Assembly: GCA_943332745.1 (NCBI GenBank)
Contig: CALQQQ010000008.1
Location: 1 to 13,121, forward strand
Length of the DNA stretch: 13,121 bases
DNA from: Opitutus sp. GAS368
Lineage (GTDB): Bacteria; Verrucomicrobiota; Verrucomicrobiae; Opitutales; UBA953
Direction of reading: 5' to 3'
Each line of letters begins with the position of its first letter. The first letter of the stretch is position 1. A program made the position numbers and the translations under genes. Shown piece by piece: positions 5,422-12,619 of this stretch. Under the pieces are notes generated by a model. That model was given only the letters and a program-made list of their open reading frames with translations, searched no databases and had not been told where the DNA came from.

Positions 5422-6515
5422 GTTCCAGCCTTGGGCGGAGTCTCGGAGCTGGGGCGACGACCGACGCGGTGGCCGCGCTGGCGAGCGAGCTCACGCATAT
5501 CGGGGTGCGGGTCGTCCTTTTCGTAGATTTCGATGCCAAGCAGCGATTCGAACACATCTTCGAGCGTGATCACGCCGGCGAAGGCGCCGAACTCGTCGAC
5601 CACCACCGCGAGGTGCTGGTGGGCGCGGACGAGATCATGCAGCGCGTCGGAAAGCGTGGCGCTCTCGGGCACGATGTGCGCCTTGCCCATAAGTTCGCGA
5701 ATACGGACCTCGCGACGGTTCTCGCCGGCGGCCTTCAGGATGTCGCGACGGCGCACGACCCCGACAATGCGATCAGGATTCTGCTCCCAGACTGGCATGC
5801 GGCCATGCGGCACGGTCGGGTAAAGGCGGAGAACGTCGGCGACCGTGAGGTCGGCCTCAATGGAGGTGACGACCGGGCGGGGCGTCAGGACATGCGAGAC
5901 GGGGATATCGTCCAGCCGGACGGCGTTGGCCACGAGGTTGCTCTCCGCTTGCGTGATCTTGCCTTCGCGGGCGGCGGCCTGGGCGAGACTACCGATATCA
6001 GCATCGGCGCGATCGATGCCCGGCTCCTCTGGCGGCGCGAGCGAGTCATGTAGTTTGCCAAAGGTCCGGAGAATCTTCGCGGCGCCACGGACGAGCTTGA
6101 GTGAAGAGGCGATGCGCGGGGCCAGGGTGACGCGGAAGTGCATGCCCACCTTGCGCGGAAGCATAATCGTCAGCCAAGCCATCACGAAGGAGACGGCGAT
6201 AAAGGCGAGGGCCGTGAGGACGGCGGCCGGCCAGCTTTCAGACATACGCTCCAGGAACCGCGAGCCGACCAGGAAGCCGCCCAGCAAAGCGCTCATGCCG
6301 ACAAAGGCCCCGGAGAGCACCTCGAAGGCGGCAAGGGTGTTCCCTTGGTCGCCGCGCGACCGTTCAATCGAGACCGCGGCCTTGGCGTCCTGCCGGCGGA
6401 GATCTTCCAGCTCGGTATGGGAAAGGGCCGAGACCACCCCAGCGACGAGCGCAATCCCCGCCGCACTGCCGTTGAGGATAACGAAGACCGGCCAGAGATA
6501 CCAAGCGGAGTCCAT
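5418..6515 (-). CDS. CBS-domain membrane protein of the HlyC/CorC (CNNM/DUF21) family, short form
   Basis: This 365-residue protein has three clear transmembrane stretches in its first 120 residues (about 8-30, 62-85, 97-118), a soluble connector and a CBS pair (about 208-262 and 272-330). The CBS pair begins LTPRPVV, the counterpart of the MTPR motif at the start of CorC/HlyC CBS domains, and the second repeat contains VVVDEFGAFAGVITLEDVFESLLG, highly typical of this family. Members are linked to Mg2+/Co2+ transport or resistance. The usual C-terminal CorC_HlyC domain is absent: only about 35 residues follow the CBS pair, ending in a basic/proline tail. A longer frame upstream overlaps the divergent gene. 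The ATG at 6513-6515 has the best Shine-Dalgarno of the window. It heads the operon with lgt, overlapping it by 4 nt. Confidence 0.9.
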   Translation of the reverse strand: MDSAWYLWPVFVILNGSAAGIALVAGVVSALSHTELEDLRRQDAKAAVSIERSRGDQGNTLAAFEVLSGAFVGMSALLGGFLVGSRFLERMSESWPAAVLTALAFIAVSFVMAWLTIMLPRKVGMHFRVTLAPRIASSLKLVRGAAKILRTFGKLHDSLAPPEEPGIDRADADIGSLAQAAAREGKITQAESNLVANAVRLDDIPVSHVLTPRPVVTSIEADLTVADVLRLYPTVPHGRMPVWEQNPDRIVGVVRRRDILKAAGENRREVRIRELMGKAHIVPESATLSDALHDLVRAHQHLAVVVDEFGAFAGVITLEDVFESLLGIEIYEKDDPHPDMRELARQRGHRVGRRPSSETPPKAGT

Positions 6516-6518
6516 GTC

Positions 6519-6526
6519 CACCTTCC
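6519..6526 (-). promoter_or_regulatory. Shine-Dalgarno of the CBS-domain gene, deciding its start
   Basis: On minus the sequence GGAAGGTG precedes the ATG at 6515, with AAGG five nt from the start codon. It supports 6515 over the upstream in-frame starts that run into the divergent gene. It stands out because most other starts in the window show no such motif. Confidence 0.6.
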
Positions 6527-6602
6527 GTAGGACGAACCGCCGGGTTTGGCGAGGGAGAATCCCAACGTTGACCCTGTCAGCGTGGCTTGGAATACTTCTC
6601 AC

Positions 6603-6983
6603 ATGACCCCTCGCGAGCTCCAGATCGTCTCCGCCTTGGCCGTATTCCTGACCGCCACCCTCCCCGCCGCCGCCGGCGCAATCGCCTTTCGCTCCCAACC
6701 CATCCTCGTGGCGACAATCACTGGCGAGGCTGGTGCCCTGCCTGGTTTGACCGGACTCTACTTCAACCACTTCGGCGCCGTCCTGGTAACCCTACTCGTC
6801 GTCGGCCTCGCCATCACCACCTACGCAGCACGCGCTCACTTGCGTAAGGATGAGGACCCGGTCGTGCGGATCGCCAAGCTGCTCGTCGCAACCTGTTTCT
6901 CCGCCTTGGTGAGCGTTGTCTTCCTCGGCCTGCTGGTGCTCGCGACCGCCCTGCCAGTCTACGCGAAGCTCATGCAGCGCTGA
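6603..6983 (+). CDS. Small membrane protein with three predicted TM segments, unknown family
   Basis: The protein has 126 residues from the ATG at 6603. Hydrophobic stretches lie at about residues 6-28 (IVSALAVFLTATLPAAAGAI region), 52-72 (HFGAVLVTLLVVGLAITTYA) and 88-118 (KLLVATCFSALVSVVFLGLL onward). A charged loop between the last two (RAHLRKDEDPVVR) is probably cytoplasmic. A TTG start at 6546 would add 19 residues but overlaps the promoter area of the divergent CBS-domain gene. It diverges from that gene (starts 87 nt apart) and its last 25 nt overlap the 3' end of the convergent class IV enzyme gene. No functional motif was recognised. Confidence 0.7.
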   Translation: MTPRELQIVSALAVFLTATLPAAAGAIAFRSQPILVATITGEAGALPGLTGLYFNHFGAVLVTLLVVGLAITTYAARAHLRKDEDPVVRIAKLLVATCFSALVSVVFLGLLVLATALPVYAKLMQR

Positions 6984-7816
6984 GCCCGCCACGCGGCGAG
7001 CTGGGCAAGGGCCCGCATTGCTTCGACCTGCGGACCGCTCGGCTGCCACGTCAGTCTGCCCTCGGCCTGATAGGAACGCGCAGGGACCGCACCACCGTCG
7101 AACGTCGAACGGAGCACCAATACCGATAGAGCATTCGCCGGGAAGCCAGGCCAGGAGACATCACGGACGGGGCGGCCAGCCTGAGTGAGCACGCCGCGGA
7201 GTTGCGCCGACGCCGTACCGGGTAGCCGGCCCGTCTCAACCGAAGGAAAATTCCAGCAGGCGCCGTCCCACCAAGCCAAGGAGCTACGCGCGCCCTCACT
7301 GAGGCACCCGCGGGCATCGAGCTGGATACCCTCGGCGTCCGGTCGATCGGCGAGGGCACGAAGCTCGCGCCAGGCGTCCGCGGAATTCTTCCACGGTCCG
7401 CTCTTCGGGCGTGGCAGCCATTCGGGCGCATCTCGCCGAAGGCTGAGCTGATAGAGGTCGATCGCCGCAGGGGTGGCTGGCAACGGCCGGACCGTGAGCC
7501 ATTCCGTGGCAAGGCCGTCGCCGCGCGGAGCCACGAGCAGGCGAACAATCGCGTTCGTTAACGTATTGCGACCGAGTAAACCGCCGAGCGGAGCGGACCA
7601 GCGCGCCGCATCCGCGGAGCTGCCGAGCATGAGGCGAGCGGAATCTAAACCGAGGCGAGGACACGCGACGGCCAGCCGATCGAGGTGATCTGCCAGACAA
7701 GCGACGCGGCCATCCCGGAGTGCGAACGTCTCGAATAACGAAGGGCCGGGCACCAAGGACGCAACCTCCGCGCCATCGGTAATGGTAACCCATTCGCCTT
7801 GGCGCCAGCCGATCAT
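6959..7816 (-). CDS. pabC: Class IV PLP enzyme, probable aminodeoxychorismate lyase
   Basis: This 285-residue cytosolic protein is a fold-type IV PLP enzyme. SLFETFALRDGRVACLADHLDRL (26-48) is the usual N-terminal 'fet.r..ng.i..l..Hl.Rl' motif. WKNSADAW (142-149) contains the likely PLP lysine, K143. LSEGARSSLAWWDG (172-185) corresponds to the E-G-x-x-x-N cofactor loop, with E174. In the family such proteins are PabC (4-amino-4-deoxychorismate lyase, making p-aminobenzoate and pyruvate), branched-chain aminotransferases or D-amino acid aminotransferases. Its ATG overlaps the stop of the pabB-like gene (ATGA, 7813-7816), which favours PabC. The Asn usual after E-G-x-x-x is replaced by Ser here, a small deviation. 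Its 3' end overlaps the convergent small membrane protein by 25 nt. Confidence 0.8.
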   Translation of the reverse strand: MIGWRQGEWVTITDGAEVASLVPGPSLFETFALRDGRVACLADHLDRLAVACPRLGLDSARLMLGSSADAARWSAPLGGLLGRNTLTNAIVRLLVAPRGDGLATEWLTVRPLPATPAAIDLYQLSLRRDAPEWLPRPKSGPWKNSADAWRELRALADRPDAEGIQLDARGCLSEGARSSLAWWDGACWNFPSVETGRLPGTASAQLRGVLTQAGRPVRDVSWPGFPANALSVLVLRSTFDGGAVPARSYQAEGRLTWQPSGPQVEAMRALAQLAAWRAQRCMSFA

Positions 7817-9285
7817 TGGCGCACGGGCGCGCGCGCGGCGGCCAGTAATGGGGCCTGGGCCTTGCGTAGGCTTTCGGCGTATTCGTGAGCGGGAATGGAA
7901 TCGGCGACGATGCCGGCCCCGGCCTGAATGAAGGTGCGCGCTTCAGCGGACCAGAGGGAACGGATGATGATATTGAGACAGAGGTCGCCGGAAGCACCGA
8001 TCCAGCCAAGCGAGCCGGTATAATAACCGCGCGCGACCGGCTCGAGTTCGGCGATGATCTGCATCGTCCGGACCTTCGGGGCGCCCGTGACGGTACCCCC
8101 CGGGAAGAGCGCGCGGACGACATCGGCCGGTCCGGCGGAAGCCTGGAGAACGCCTTCGACCTGTGAGACCAGATGCATCACGTGCGAGTAGCGCTCGATG
8201 GCCATGAATTCTGGCACGTGCACCGTGCCCGGTCGCGAGACGCGCCCGACGTCGTTGCGCAGCAAGTCGACGAGCATCAAGTGTTCGGCCTTCTCCTTCG
8301 TATCGCCAGAAAGTTCCTGCGCCCAAGCCAGGTCGGCGGCCTCATCGGCGCCGCGCGGGCGCGTACCAGCGATCGGGCGGGATGTAATCCGTCCCGCCGA
8401 GACCTCGACCAGTAGCTCCGGCGAACCGCAGACGAGCGTCGCTCCCGGCAGGCGGACCAGACCCATGTAGGGCGAAGGATTCGCCGTCCGCAGGATTTCG
8501 TAGGCTAGCGACGCATCGACCAGCGACACCTCGAGGCGCGTGGAAAGATTGACCTGATAAGTGTCCCCGGCGGCGATATAATCCAAGCATCGCGCAACGG
8601 CGCCGACGAAAGCGGGCTCATCGAGTGATTGCGCGAGCGGCGCGAGCGGAACGGCGGCGGGAGGCAGCGAGGCCGCGGGTTGCGCGCAAGTGGCATCCCA
8701 ACGGGCGGCGAGATCAAGGGCGCGGGCGCGGGCGGCGCGAAGGGCGGAGTTCGGCGAGCCGACGGGACAAAGCACGACGACGGTCAGCTCGCGTTTAGCG
8801 GCGTCGAAGACGCAGGCTTCATGTGCCTCGAGGAAAGCCGCGAGGGGCGCCAAAACATCAACCGGCGCGGACTTCACTGGCTCGAACTGCGCGGCAAGTT
8901 CATAGCCTAAGAGGGCGATTAGGCCGCCCTGGAAAGTTGGCCAGCCGGCTAGGTGCGGGGCGCGGACTTCTCGCGACCAGCGACGAAGATAAGCGAGTGG
9001 TTGTTCGGTCGCCTCTTCATGGGCGCCATCGGCGGCATGCATAACCACGCGTCCATTGGCGAAGAAGACCGTCGTGCGAGCGGCGGCGGGGACCGCAATC
9101 GTCAGGCTGCCGGAACGGCCGCTCTCCAGCACCGCATGGTGGCGGCCCGTAAAGAAACCTTCCCAAGAAAGCGGTAGCCGCTCGGCGTGGAAGCGCGCGA
9201 GGTAGGGTAGGTGCGTCCAGCCCGGACCAGCAGCGACCCAATCTGCGGCCGTGACTTCGGCGAGGATCGCAGGGGCGTCAGGCAT
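7813..9285 (-). CDS. pabB: Chorismate-binding enzyme, probable aminodeoxychorismate synthase component I
   Basis: This 490-residue protein belongs to the anthranilate synthase component I / PabB family. The C-terminal chorismate-binding domain (about 222-478) is intact: YIAAGDTYQVNLS (236-248), SPELL (288-292), PIAGTRPRG (304-312), EHLMLVDLLRND (334-345), GGTVTGAPK (396-404) and GAGIVADS (456-463). The N-terminal domain has GLIALLGYELAAQFE (121-135). Its role is to aminate chorismate to 4-amino-4-deoxychorismate for folate. The motif PIAGT has Ala at the place of the E. coli PabB nucleophilic Lys (PIKGT), so TrpE activity cannot be excluded from this protein alone. Adjacency to the pabC-like gene, with no trp genes near, favours PabB. 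It overlaps the upstream 98-residue gene by 8 nt. Confidence 0.87.
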   Translation of the reverse strand: MPDAPAILAEVTAADWVAAGPGWTHLPYLARFHAERLPLSWEGFFTGRHHAVLESGRSGSLTIAVPAAARTTVFFANGRVVMHAADGAHEEATEQPLAYLRRWSREVRAPHLAGWPTFQGGLIALLGYELAAQFEPVKSAPVDVLAPLAAFLEAHEACVFDAAKRELTVVVLCPVGSPNSALRAARARALDLAARWDATCAQPAASLPPAAVPLAPLAQSLDEPAFVGAVARCLDYIAAGDTYQVNLSTRLEVSLVDASLAYEILRTANPSPYMGLVRLPGATLVCGSPELLVEVSAGRITSRPIAGTRPRGADEAADLAWAQELSGDTKEKAEHLMLVDLLRNDVGRVSRPGTVHVPEFMAIERYSHVMHLVSQVEGVLQASAGPADVVRALFPGGTVTGAPKVRTMQIIAELEPVARGYYTGSLGWIGASGDLCLNIIIRSLWSAEARTFIQAGAGIVADSIPAHEYAESLRKAQAPLLAAARAPVRQ

Positions 9286-9574
9286 CGGCGAAGTTCAGCT
9301 TGTAGCCGGCGAAATCCGGTCCCGAAAGAATTTCCCCCGCCCGCTCCGCGGTGAGGCCGTAGACGTGGAGTTCCTGGCGGGAGCCCTTGGAGACAACCGT
9401 GAGGCGCAGGCCGCCGCCAATCTTCATGATCTTGATTGAAAGCGTGCTCGCGCGGACGCGCGCACTGATAACGCCGCGGGAGACGCGACCATAACGTTCG
9501 AGGGCTTCGGCCACGGGACGGGCGGCATCCGTCAGCGACGTATGCGACCCCGCCCTGCCCCGCCCTTTGGCCAT
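9278..9574 (-). CDS. Small conserved-looking protein in the pab operon, possibly DUF2103-like
   Basis: The protein has 98 residues from the ATG at 9574, which lies two nt after the peptidase stop codon; it overlaps pabB by 8 nt. The N-terminus is basic (MAKGRGRAGSH). The rest predicts one helix (LTDAARPVAEALERYG) and then a beta-rich core (GVISARVRASTLSIKIMKIG, then GGLRLTVVSKGSRQELHVYG). This order and the 'hG..R..l..KGs.QElhVy' ending recall DUF2103 proteins, but that match is from memory and weak. There is no signal peptide or membrane segment. Translational coupling on both sides makes it a real gene. Function is unknown. Confidence 0.75.
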   Translation of the reverse strand: MAKGRGRAGSHTSLTDAARPVAEALERYGRVSRGVISARVRASTLSIKIMKIGGGLRLTVVSKGSRQELHVYGLTAERAGEILSGPDFAGYKLNFADA

Positions 9575-9576
9575 CC

Positions 9577-10761
9577 TCAGGCAATCTCCCAATTGTAGGG
9601 ATGGGAGGAAAGGAATTCGCAGCCCTTCTTCGTAACCACCACACAGTCCTCGAAACGGCAGCCGCCGATACCGGGATAATAAAGCCCCGGTTCGACCGTG
9701 ACCGCATTACCCGCGATGAGCGGGTGCGGGTTGCGGATGGAGAGCCCAGGCTCTTCGTGGATATCGTAGCCGAGCCCGTGGCCCGTGCCGTGGAAGAAGC
9801 CCACGTAGACGCCTTTCACCAGGCCTGTCTTGTAACCTAGCGACTTGAAATAATCCTGCACGACCGTGTGGACCTTGGCGCCCGTCACGCCGGCACGGAT
9901 GGCCTTGATCGCGCGGCGTTGGGATTCGAGTACCGCGTGGACCATCTTGCGCTGCTTCGCGTTAGCCTTCCCCTTGAGGTAGGTGCGGGTCATGTCACCG
10001 TAATGATGCGAAGCAATATGGCGCGGATAGATATCGCACACAATGAGCTCGTTGGCGCGAATCGGGCCGGAGCCGGAGCAGTGGCAATCGACGGCTTGGT
10101 CGCCGGGGGCGATGATCAGGCCGATGTCGCACAACCCACCCTGGCGGAGGATGGCGACTTGCGCTTCTTCTTTGAGGATCTCGGCCGTGAGCGGATGGCC
10201 CTGCCACTGCAGTACACCTTTTTTGTCCGCCTTGGATTCTGCGAGCACCTTCTCGACGGCCTTGAAGCCCGCAACGGCGGCGACGTTGCCCGCGCGGATG
10301 CCGGCGAGCTCCGCCTTTGATTTCACTTGGCGGGCCGGGAAGAGTTCAGGCGTACCGCGTTCGTTGTGCTGGGCGCCGACCGGATGGAGCTCAAGACCGA
10401 GCTGACGGAGGCGCTCATAGAGTCCCACTGGGAAATCGGCCGGCACGCGGAAGCGATGGATGCCCTGCTGGAGGGCGGCGAAGACGATGGCGTCGGCCAC
10501 GCCCGCCTTCGGGTTAGTCTTGCGAAGGTCGCCGATGATGGCGGTCAAGTTGAGCACTTCGTCGAAAGCTGATTCGTCTTTTGCACGTCCAACTTCCATG
10601 CCAGGCAGCAGACCAATCCGGCGGCCCTTGGCGGAGAAAGCCGGGAAGGGATCCGAGGCGTGGAACCCACCAAACCAGCGAAGGTCGGCGTTCTTCGAAG
10701 GTGTCGCCATCAACAGGACGTCGCGGACGGCGGGGGCGGAGGAGCGGGTGGTGCGAGCCAT
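9577..10761 (-). CDS. M24-family metallopeptidase (Xaa-Pro aminopeptidase-like)
   Basis: This 394-residue cytosolic protein has the 'pita-bread' M24 catalytic domain in its C-terminal half (about 155-390). The five metal ligands are all present: D243 (VCDIYPRH), D256 (GDMTRTY), H328 (GTGHGLGYDIHEE), E357 (VEPGLYY) and E371 (CRFEDCVVV). The N-terminal half (about 13-145) resembles the creatinase-type domain. Such enzymes cleave N-terminal Xaa-Pro bonds or dipeptides, or more rarely act as creatinase-type hydrolases; the substrate is not determined here. SHHYGDMTRTY, with a pair of His before the second Asp, is usual for Xaa-Pro dipeptidase-like members. It is the first gene of a four-gene minus-strand operon and diverges from the DUF421 gene with 80 nt between starts. 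Confidence 0.92.
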   Translation of the reverse strand: MARTTRSSAPAVRDVLLMATPSKNADLRWFGGFHASDPFPAFSAKGRRIGLLPGMEVGRAKDESAFDEVLNLTAIIGDLRKTNPKAGVADAIVFAALQQGIHRFRVPADFPVGLYERLRQLGLELHPVGAQHNERGTPELFPARQVKSKAELAGIRAGNVAAVAGFKAVEKVLAESKADKKGVLQWQGHPLTAEILKEEAQVAILRQGGLCDIGLIIAPGDQAVDCHCSGSGPIRANELIVCDIYPRHIASHHYGDMTRTYLKGKANAKQRKMVHAVLESQRRAIKAIRAGVTGAKVHTVVQDYFKSLGYKTGLVKGVYVGFFHGTGHGLGYDIHEEPGLSIRNPHPLIAGNAVTVEPGLYYPGIGGCRFEDCVVVTKKGCEFLSSHPYNWEIA

Positions 10762-10841
10762 GGTCGTAGGATGATGGAAGTATGCCCTGCGTGAAGCGCA
10801 AACGCTATCGCCCTATGCGGAGACCAGGCCTATCGTGACCC

Positions 10842-11354
10842 ATGCTCGCCCAAACCGTCCGGCAACCCTTCGATCTTGGGACTATGCTGATTCCGGTGCT
10901 CCCTTGGTGGGAGCTCCTCATCCGCGGAATCATCGTCTACGCCTTCCTGCTATTCCTTATCCGCCTGACCGGTCGGCGGCAGACCGGGATGCTGACACCG
11001 TTCGACTTCATCCTACTCCTCATCCTGAGCAACACCGTGCAGAACGCCATGAATGGAGGCGACAATAGCCTTGGGGGCGGGCTCTTCTTGGCCGGTACGC
11101 TCATCTTTATCAACTGGTGCATGCTCCTGCTCTCCCGCCATTTCAAGTTCGTGCATTGGGCGCTCGTCGGCCGGCCGGTCTTCCTCGTCCGTGATGGAGC
11201 CGTGCAGGAGAAAGCCATGCACCGCGAGCGGATCACGCACCACGAACTCATGTCCGCGCTGCGTTCGGCCGGCCTCGCAAACATCGACCAAGCCAAGGAC
11301 GTGATCGTCGAGACCAACGGTACCATCAGCGTCATCCACCGCAGCCCGGCTTGA
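10842..11354 (+). CDS. YetF-like DUF421 membrane protein
   Basis: This 170-residue protein has three transmembrane segments (about 24-42, 52-68, 78-98) and a soluble C-terminal domain. LIRLTGRRQTGMLTPFDFIL (39-58) is the hallmark of the DUF421/YetF family, including the R-x-x-G-(R/K)-(R/K) and TPFD words. The C-terminal part (GRPVFLVRDGAVQEKAMHRE, then ITHHELMSALRSAGLANIDQ) matches the YetF beta/alpha domain. Family members are inner-membrane proteins of poorly known function, some tied to spore germination or stress. The ATG at 10842 gives the normal length. There is no Shine-Dalgarno. A GC-rich hairpin with TTTT directly follows the stop. Confidence 0.9.
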   Translation: MLAQTVRQPFDLGTMLIPVLPWWELLIRGIIVYAFLLFLIRLTGRRQTGMLTPFDFILLLILSNTVQNAMNGGDNSLGGGLFLAGTLIFINWCMLLLSRHFKFVHWALVGRPVFLVRDGAVQEKAMHRERITHHELMSALRSAGLANIDQAKDVIVETNGTISVIHRSPA

Positions 11355-11390
11355 CCGGGCCGGCAAACCGCGCTTTCCCCGGCCGGTTTT
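11354..11390 (+). terminator. Probable intrinsic terminator after the DUF421 gene
   Basis: ACCGG(G)CCGG at 11354-11363 pairs with CCGGCCGGT at 11379-11387 as a 9-bp stem with one bulged G and a 15-nt loop, followed by TTTTCT. It begins at the last base of the TGA. The loop is long and the T-tract short, hence moderate confidence. Confidence 0.45.
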
Positions 11391-11426
11391 CTGCTTTAGG
11401 GTGGCCAGACGGACGACGGGCGAGGC

Positions 11427-11455
11427 TTGACCCCGGGCGGACGGCTGGAAATAGT
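11427..11455 (+). promoter_or_regulatory. Sigma70-type promoter of tRNA-Gly
   Basis: TTGACC (11427-11432) is followed after 17 nt by AATAGT (11450-11455, 4 of 6 to TATAAT). Transcription would begin near 11462, ten nt before the mature tRNA 5' end. The -35 box is identical to that of tRNA-Glu in this window. Confidence 0.55.
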
Positions 11456-11471
11456 GGGCGTCCTTGGCCAC

Positions 11472-11545
11472 GCGGGTATCGTTCAGTGGTAGGACACCAC
11501 TCTTCCAAAGTGGATACACCAGTTCGAATCTGGTTACCCGCACCA
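11472..11545 (+). tRNA. tRNA-Gly (anticodon UCC)
   Basis: The gene forms a complete 74-nt cloverleaf including the encoded CCA (11543-11545). The acceptor stem is GCGGGTA with TACCCGC, discriminator A. The D loop is GTTCAGTGGTAGGAC. The anticodon stem CCACT/AGTGG closes the loop CTTCCAA, giving TCC, which reads GGA and GGG glycine codons. The T arm is CCAGTTCGAATCTGG. Leader TCCTTGG (11461-11467) is complementary to CCAAGGA at 11543-11549, which includes the CCA end. It is convergent with the HNH gene, which ends 16 nt downstream. Confidence 0.97.
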
Positions 11546-11561
11546 AGGAAAGCGCCGTCGC

Positions 11562-12179
11562 TCAGTTCCGCCAAGGAAGCTGTCCGGCGGGCGTGACCTC
11601 GAGGAATTCCTTCCAGCACTCGACCTCTTCCGCTGAGAGCGAGGACGCGACGACCAGGCGCCACTTGGGCTTCGTCGGGGCATGCCGGAGGGTCATGCCC
11701 GCTTGTTCCGGCAACCGGTTAGCCTTTCGCGAATTACAGCGGACGCAGGCCGTCACGATATTCTCCCAGTTCGTCTTACCGCCGATATCTCGAGGCACGA
11801 CATGGTCGAGGTTGAGTTCCTCGTCGCGGAATGTCCGGCCGCAATACTGGCAGGTATTCGCGTCACGCAAGTAGACGTTGCGACGGGAGAAGCGGATCTC
11901 GCGGCGCGGGACGCGGTCGTATTCGCCGAGGAGGAGCACGCGCGGTATGCGGAGCACGATGCAGGGCGAACGAACGGATTGGGCGGGCGTCGGCGGCTCC
12001 TCCAGGGAGAAACGCATCCACTCATCCGAGCTGAGCACGCGGTGCCCGGACGGGTCGGCATGGATGGCCGAAGCGCGTCCACGGAACAGGAGGCTCATCG
12101 CGCGGAGCACGCCCACGATGTTAACCGGCTGCCAGAGACGGTTAAGGACAAGGACACGTTGATCGAGGCGCGGGGGCAC
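11562..12179 (-). CDS. HNH endonuclease family protein
   Basis: This 205-residue protein has a C-terminal HNH nuclease (about 95-157): zinc knuckle cysteines C110/C113 (CQYCG) and C145/C148 (CVRCN), catalytic core LDHVVPRDIGGKTNWENIV with H126 and N140, and RKANR. The N-terminal half (LDQRVLVLNRLWQPVNIV, residues 5-22) is typical of a widespread chromosomal group of HNH proteins found singly in many bacterial genomes, distinct from restriction enzymes and homing endonucleases. Their role is not established. The start codon is GTG (12177-12179): the conserved DQRVLVLN motif begins four codons later and no ATG precedes it in frame. No methyltransferase or toxin partner lies beside it. The 12180-12227 gap to the next gene has an AAGCCGA/TCGGCTT inverted repeat (12202-12229). 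Confidence 0.88.
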   Translation of the reverse strand: MPPRLDQRVLVLNRLWQPVNIVGVLRAMSLLFRGRASAIHADPSGHRVLSSDEWMRFSLEEPPTPAQSVRSPCIVLRIPRVLLLGEYDRVPRREIRFSRRNVYLRDANTCQYCGRTFRDEELNLDHVVPRDIGGKTNWENIVTACVRCNSRKANRLPEQAGMTLRHAPTKPKWRLVVASSLSAEEVECWKEFLEVTPAGQLPWRN

Positions 12180-12227
12180 TGCCCCAAATAGATAAGGCGG
12201 GAAGCCGAAAGCGTCAATCCCCTCGGC

Positions 12228-12578
12228 TTAACGGATTTTCTTCGCTGGCGGCGCGGGGGTCGGGACAGGCGCAGCCTTGGGTATCGGCGGGGAGGTAAAG
12301 GTGTCAGGCAAGGCCACGACCATCGCGCCGGTGATGGTGGCCGGGAGCGGAAACGAGATGCCGTCGATCTTGACGCGGAGGTGTTCGATCGCGGAGGAGC
12401 GAAGCTCGCTCGGCCCCTTAACATTGATGACCACCGGCTTGTCACGCGGGGCAAGCATGCCGAGTCCGGGAGTCTCGCCCGTGTTCAGTTCAATGACCTG
12501 ATAGCGGACCCCGGCCTTGACCGACGTGAGTGTGATCTGGTGGGGACGGCTCGCTGGCGGCGCCGGGATGGCAGCCAC
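12228..12578 (-). CDS. C-terminal part of the RodZ-like protein, in the -1 frame
   Basis: This open frame gives 116 residues from a GTG at 12578, but the frame is open upstream back to the T6 run at 12626-12631, adding 16 codons (YLSSSRAKRTQPKPAT). The core ITLTSVKAGVRYQVIELNTG, then VVINVKGPSELRSSAIEHLR, is beta-rich and placed like the periplasmic domain of RodZ-type proteins (DUF4115 region). A proline-rich tail (TSPPIPKAAPVPTPAPPAKK) ends it. Taken alone it has no signal peptide, membrane anchor or Shine-Dalgarno, so a separate periplasmic protein is unlikely. It is best read as the second half of the gene at 12620-13012, joined by a -1 shift. Whether that shift is biological, a mutation or a sequencing error cannot be told here. 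Confidence 0.6.
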   Translation of the reverse strand: MAAIPAPPASRPHQITLTSVKAGVRYQVIELNTGETPGLGMLAPRDKPVVINVKGPSELRSSAIEHLRVKIDGISFPLPATITGAMVVALPDTFTSPPIPKAAPVPTPAPPAKKIR

Positions 12579-12619
12579 CGTCGCCGGCTTAGGCTGCGTC
12601 CGTTTTGCGCGGGACGAGC

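Noticed and set aside
6516..6770. Upstream extension of the CBS-domain protein to 6770
   Set aside because: It would overlap the divergent small membrane gene, is not membrane-like, and ignores the Shine-Dalgarno at 6519-6526.
7296..8123. 275-codon minus-strand frame across the pabC/pabB junction
   Set aside because: Arg/Ser/Pro-rich out-of-frame translation of two well-supported genes.
11562..12179. HNH nuclease as part of a defence or homing system
   Set aside because: It belongs to the common stand-alone CQYC/LDHVVPR group; no methyltransferase, helicase, toxin or intron boundaries are adjacent.
12202..12229. AAGCCGA/TCGGCTT inverted repeat as intrinsic terminator of the RodZ-like gene
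   Set aside because: A 7-bp stem with a 14-nt loop and no T-tract on the minus strand is too weak to call.
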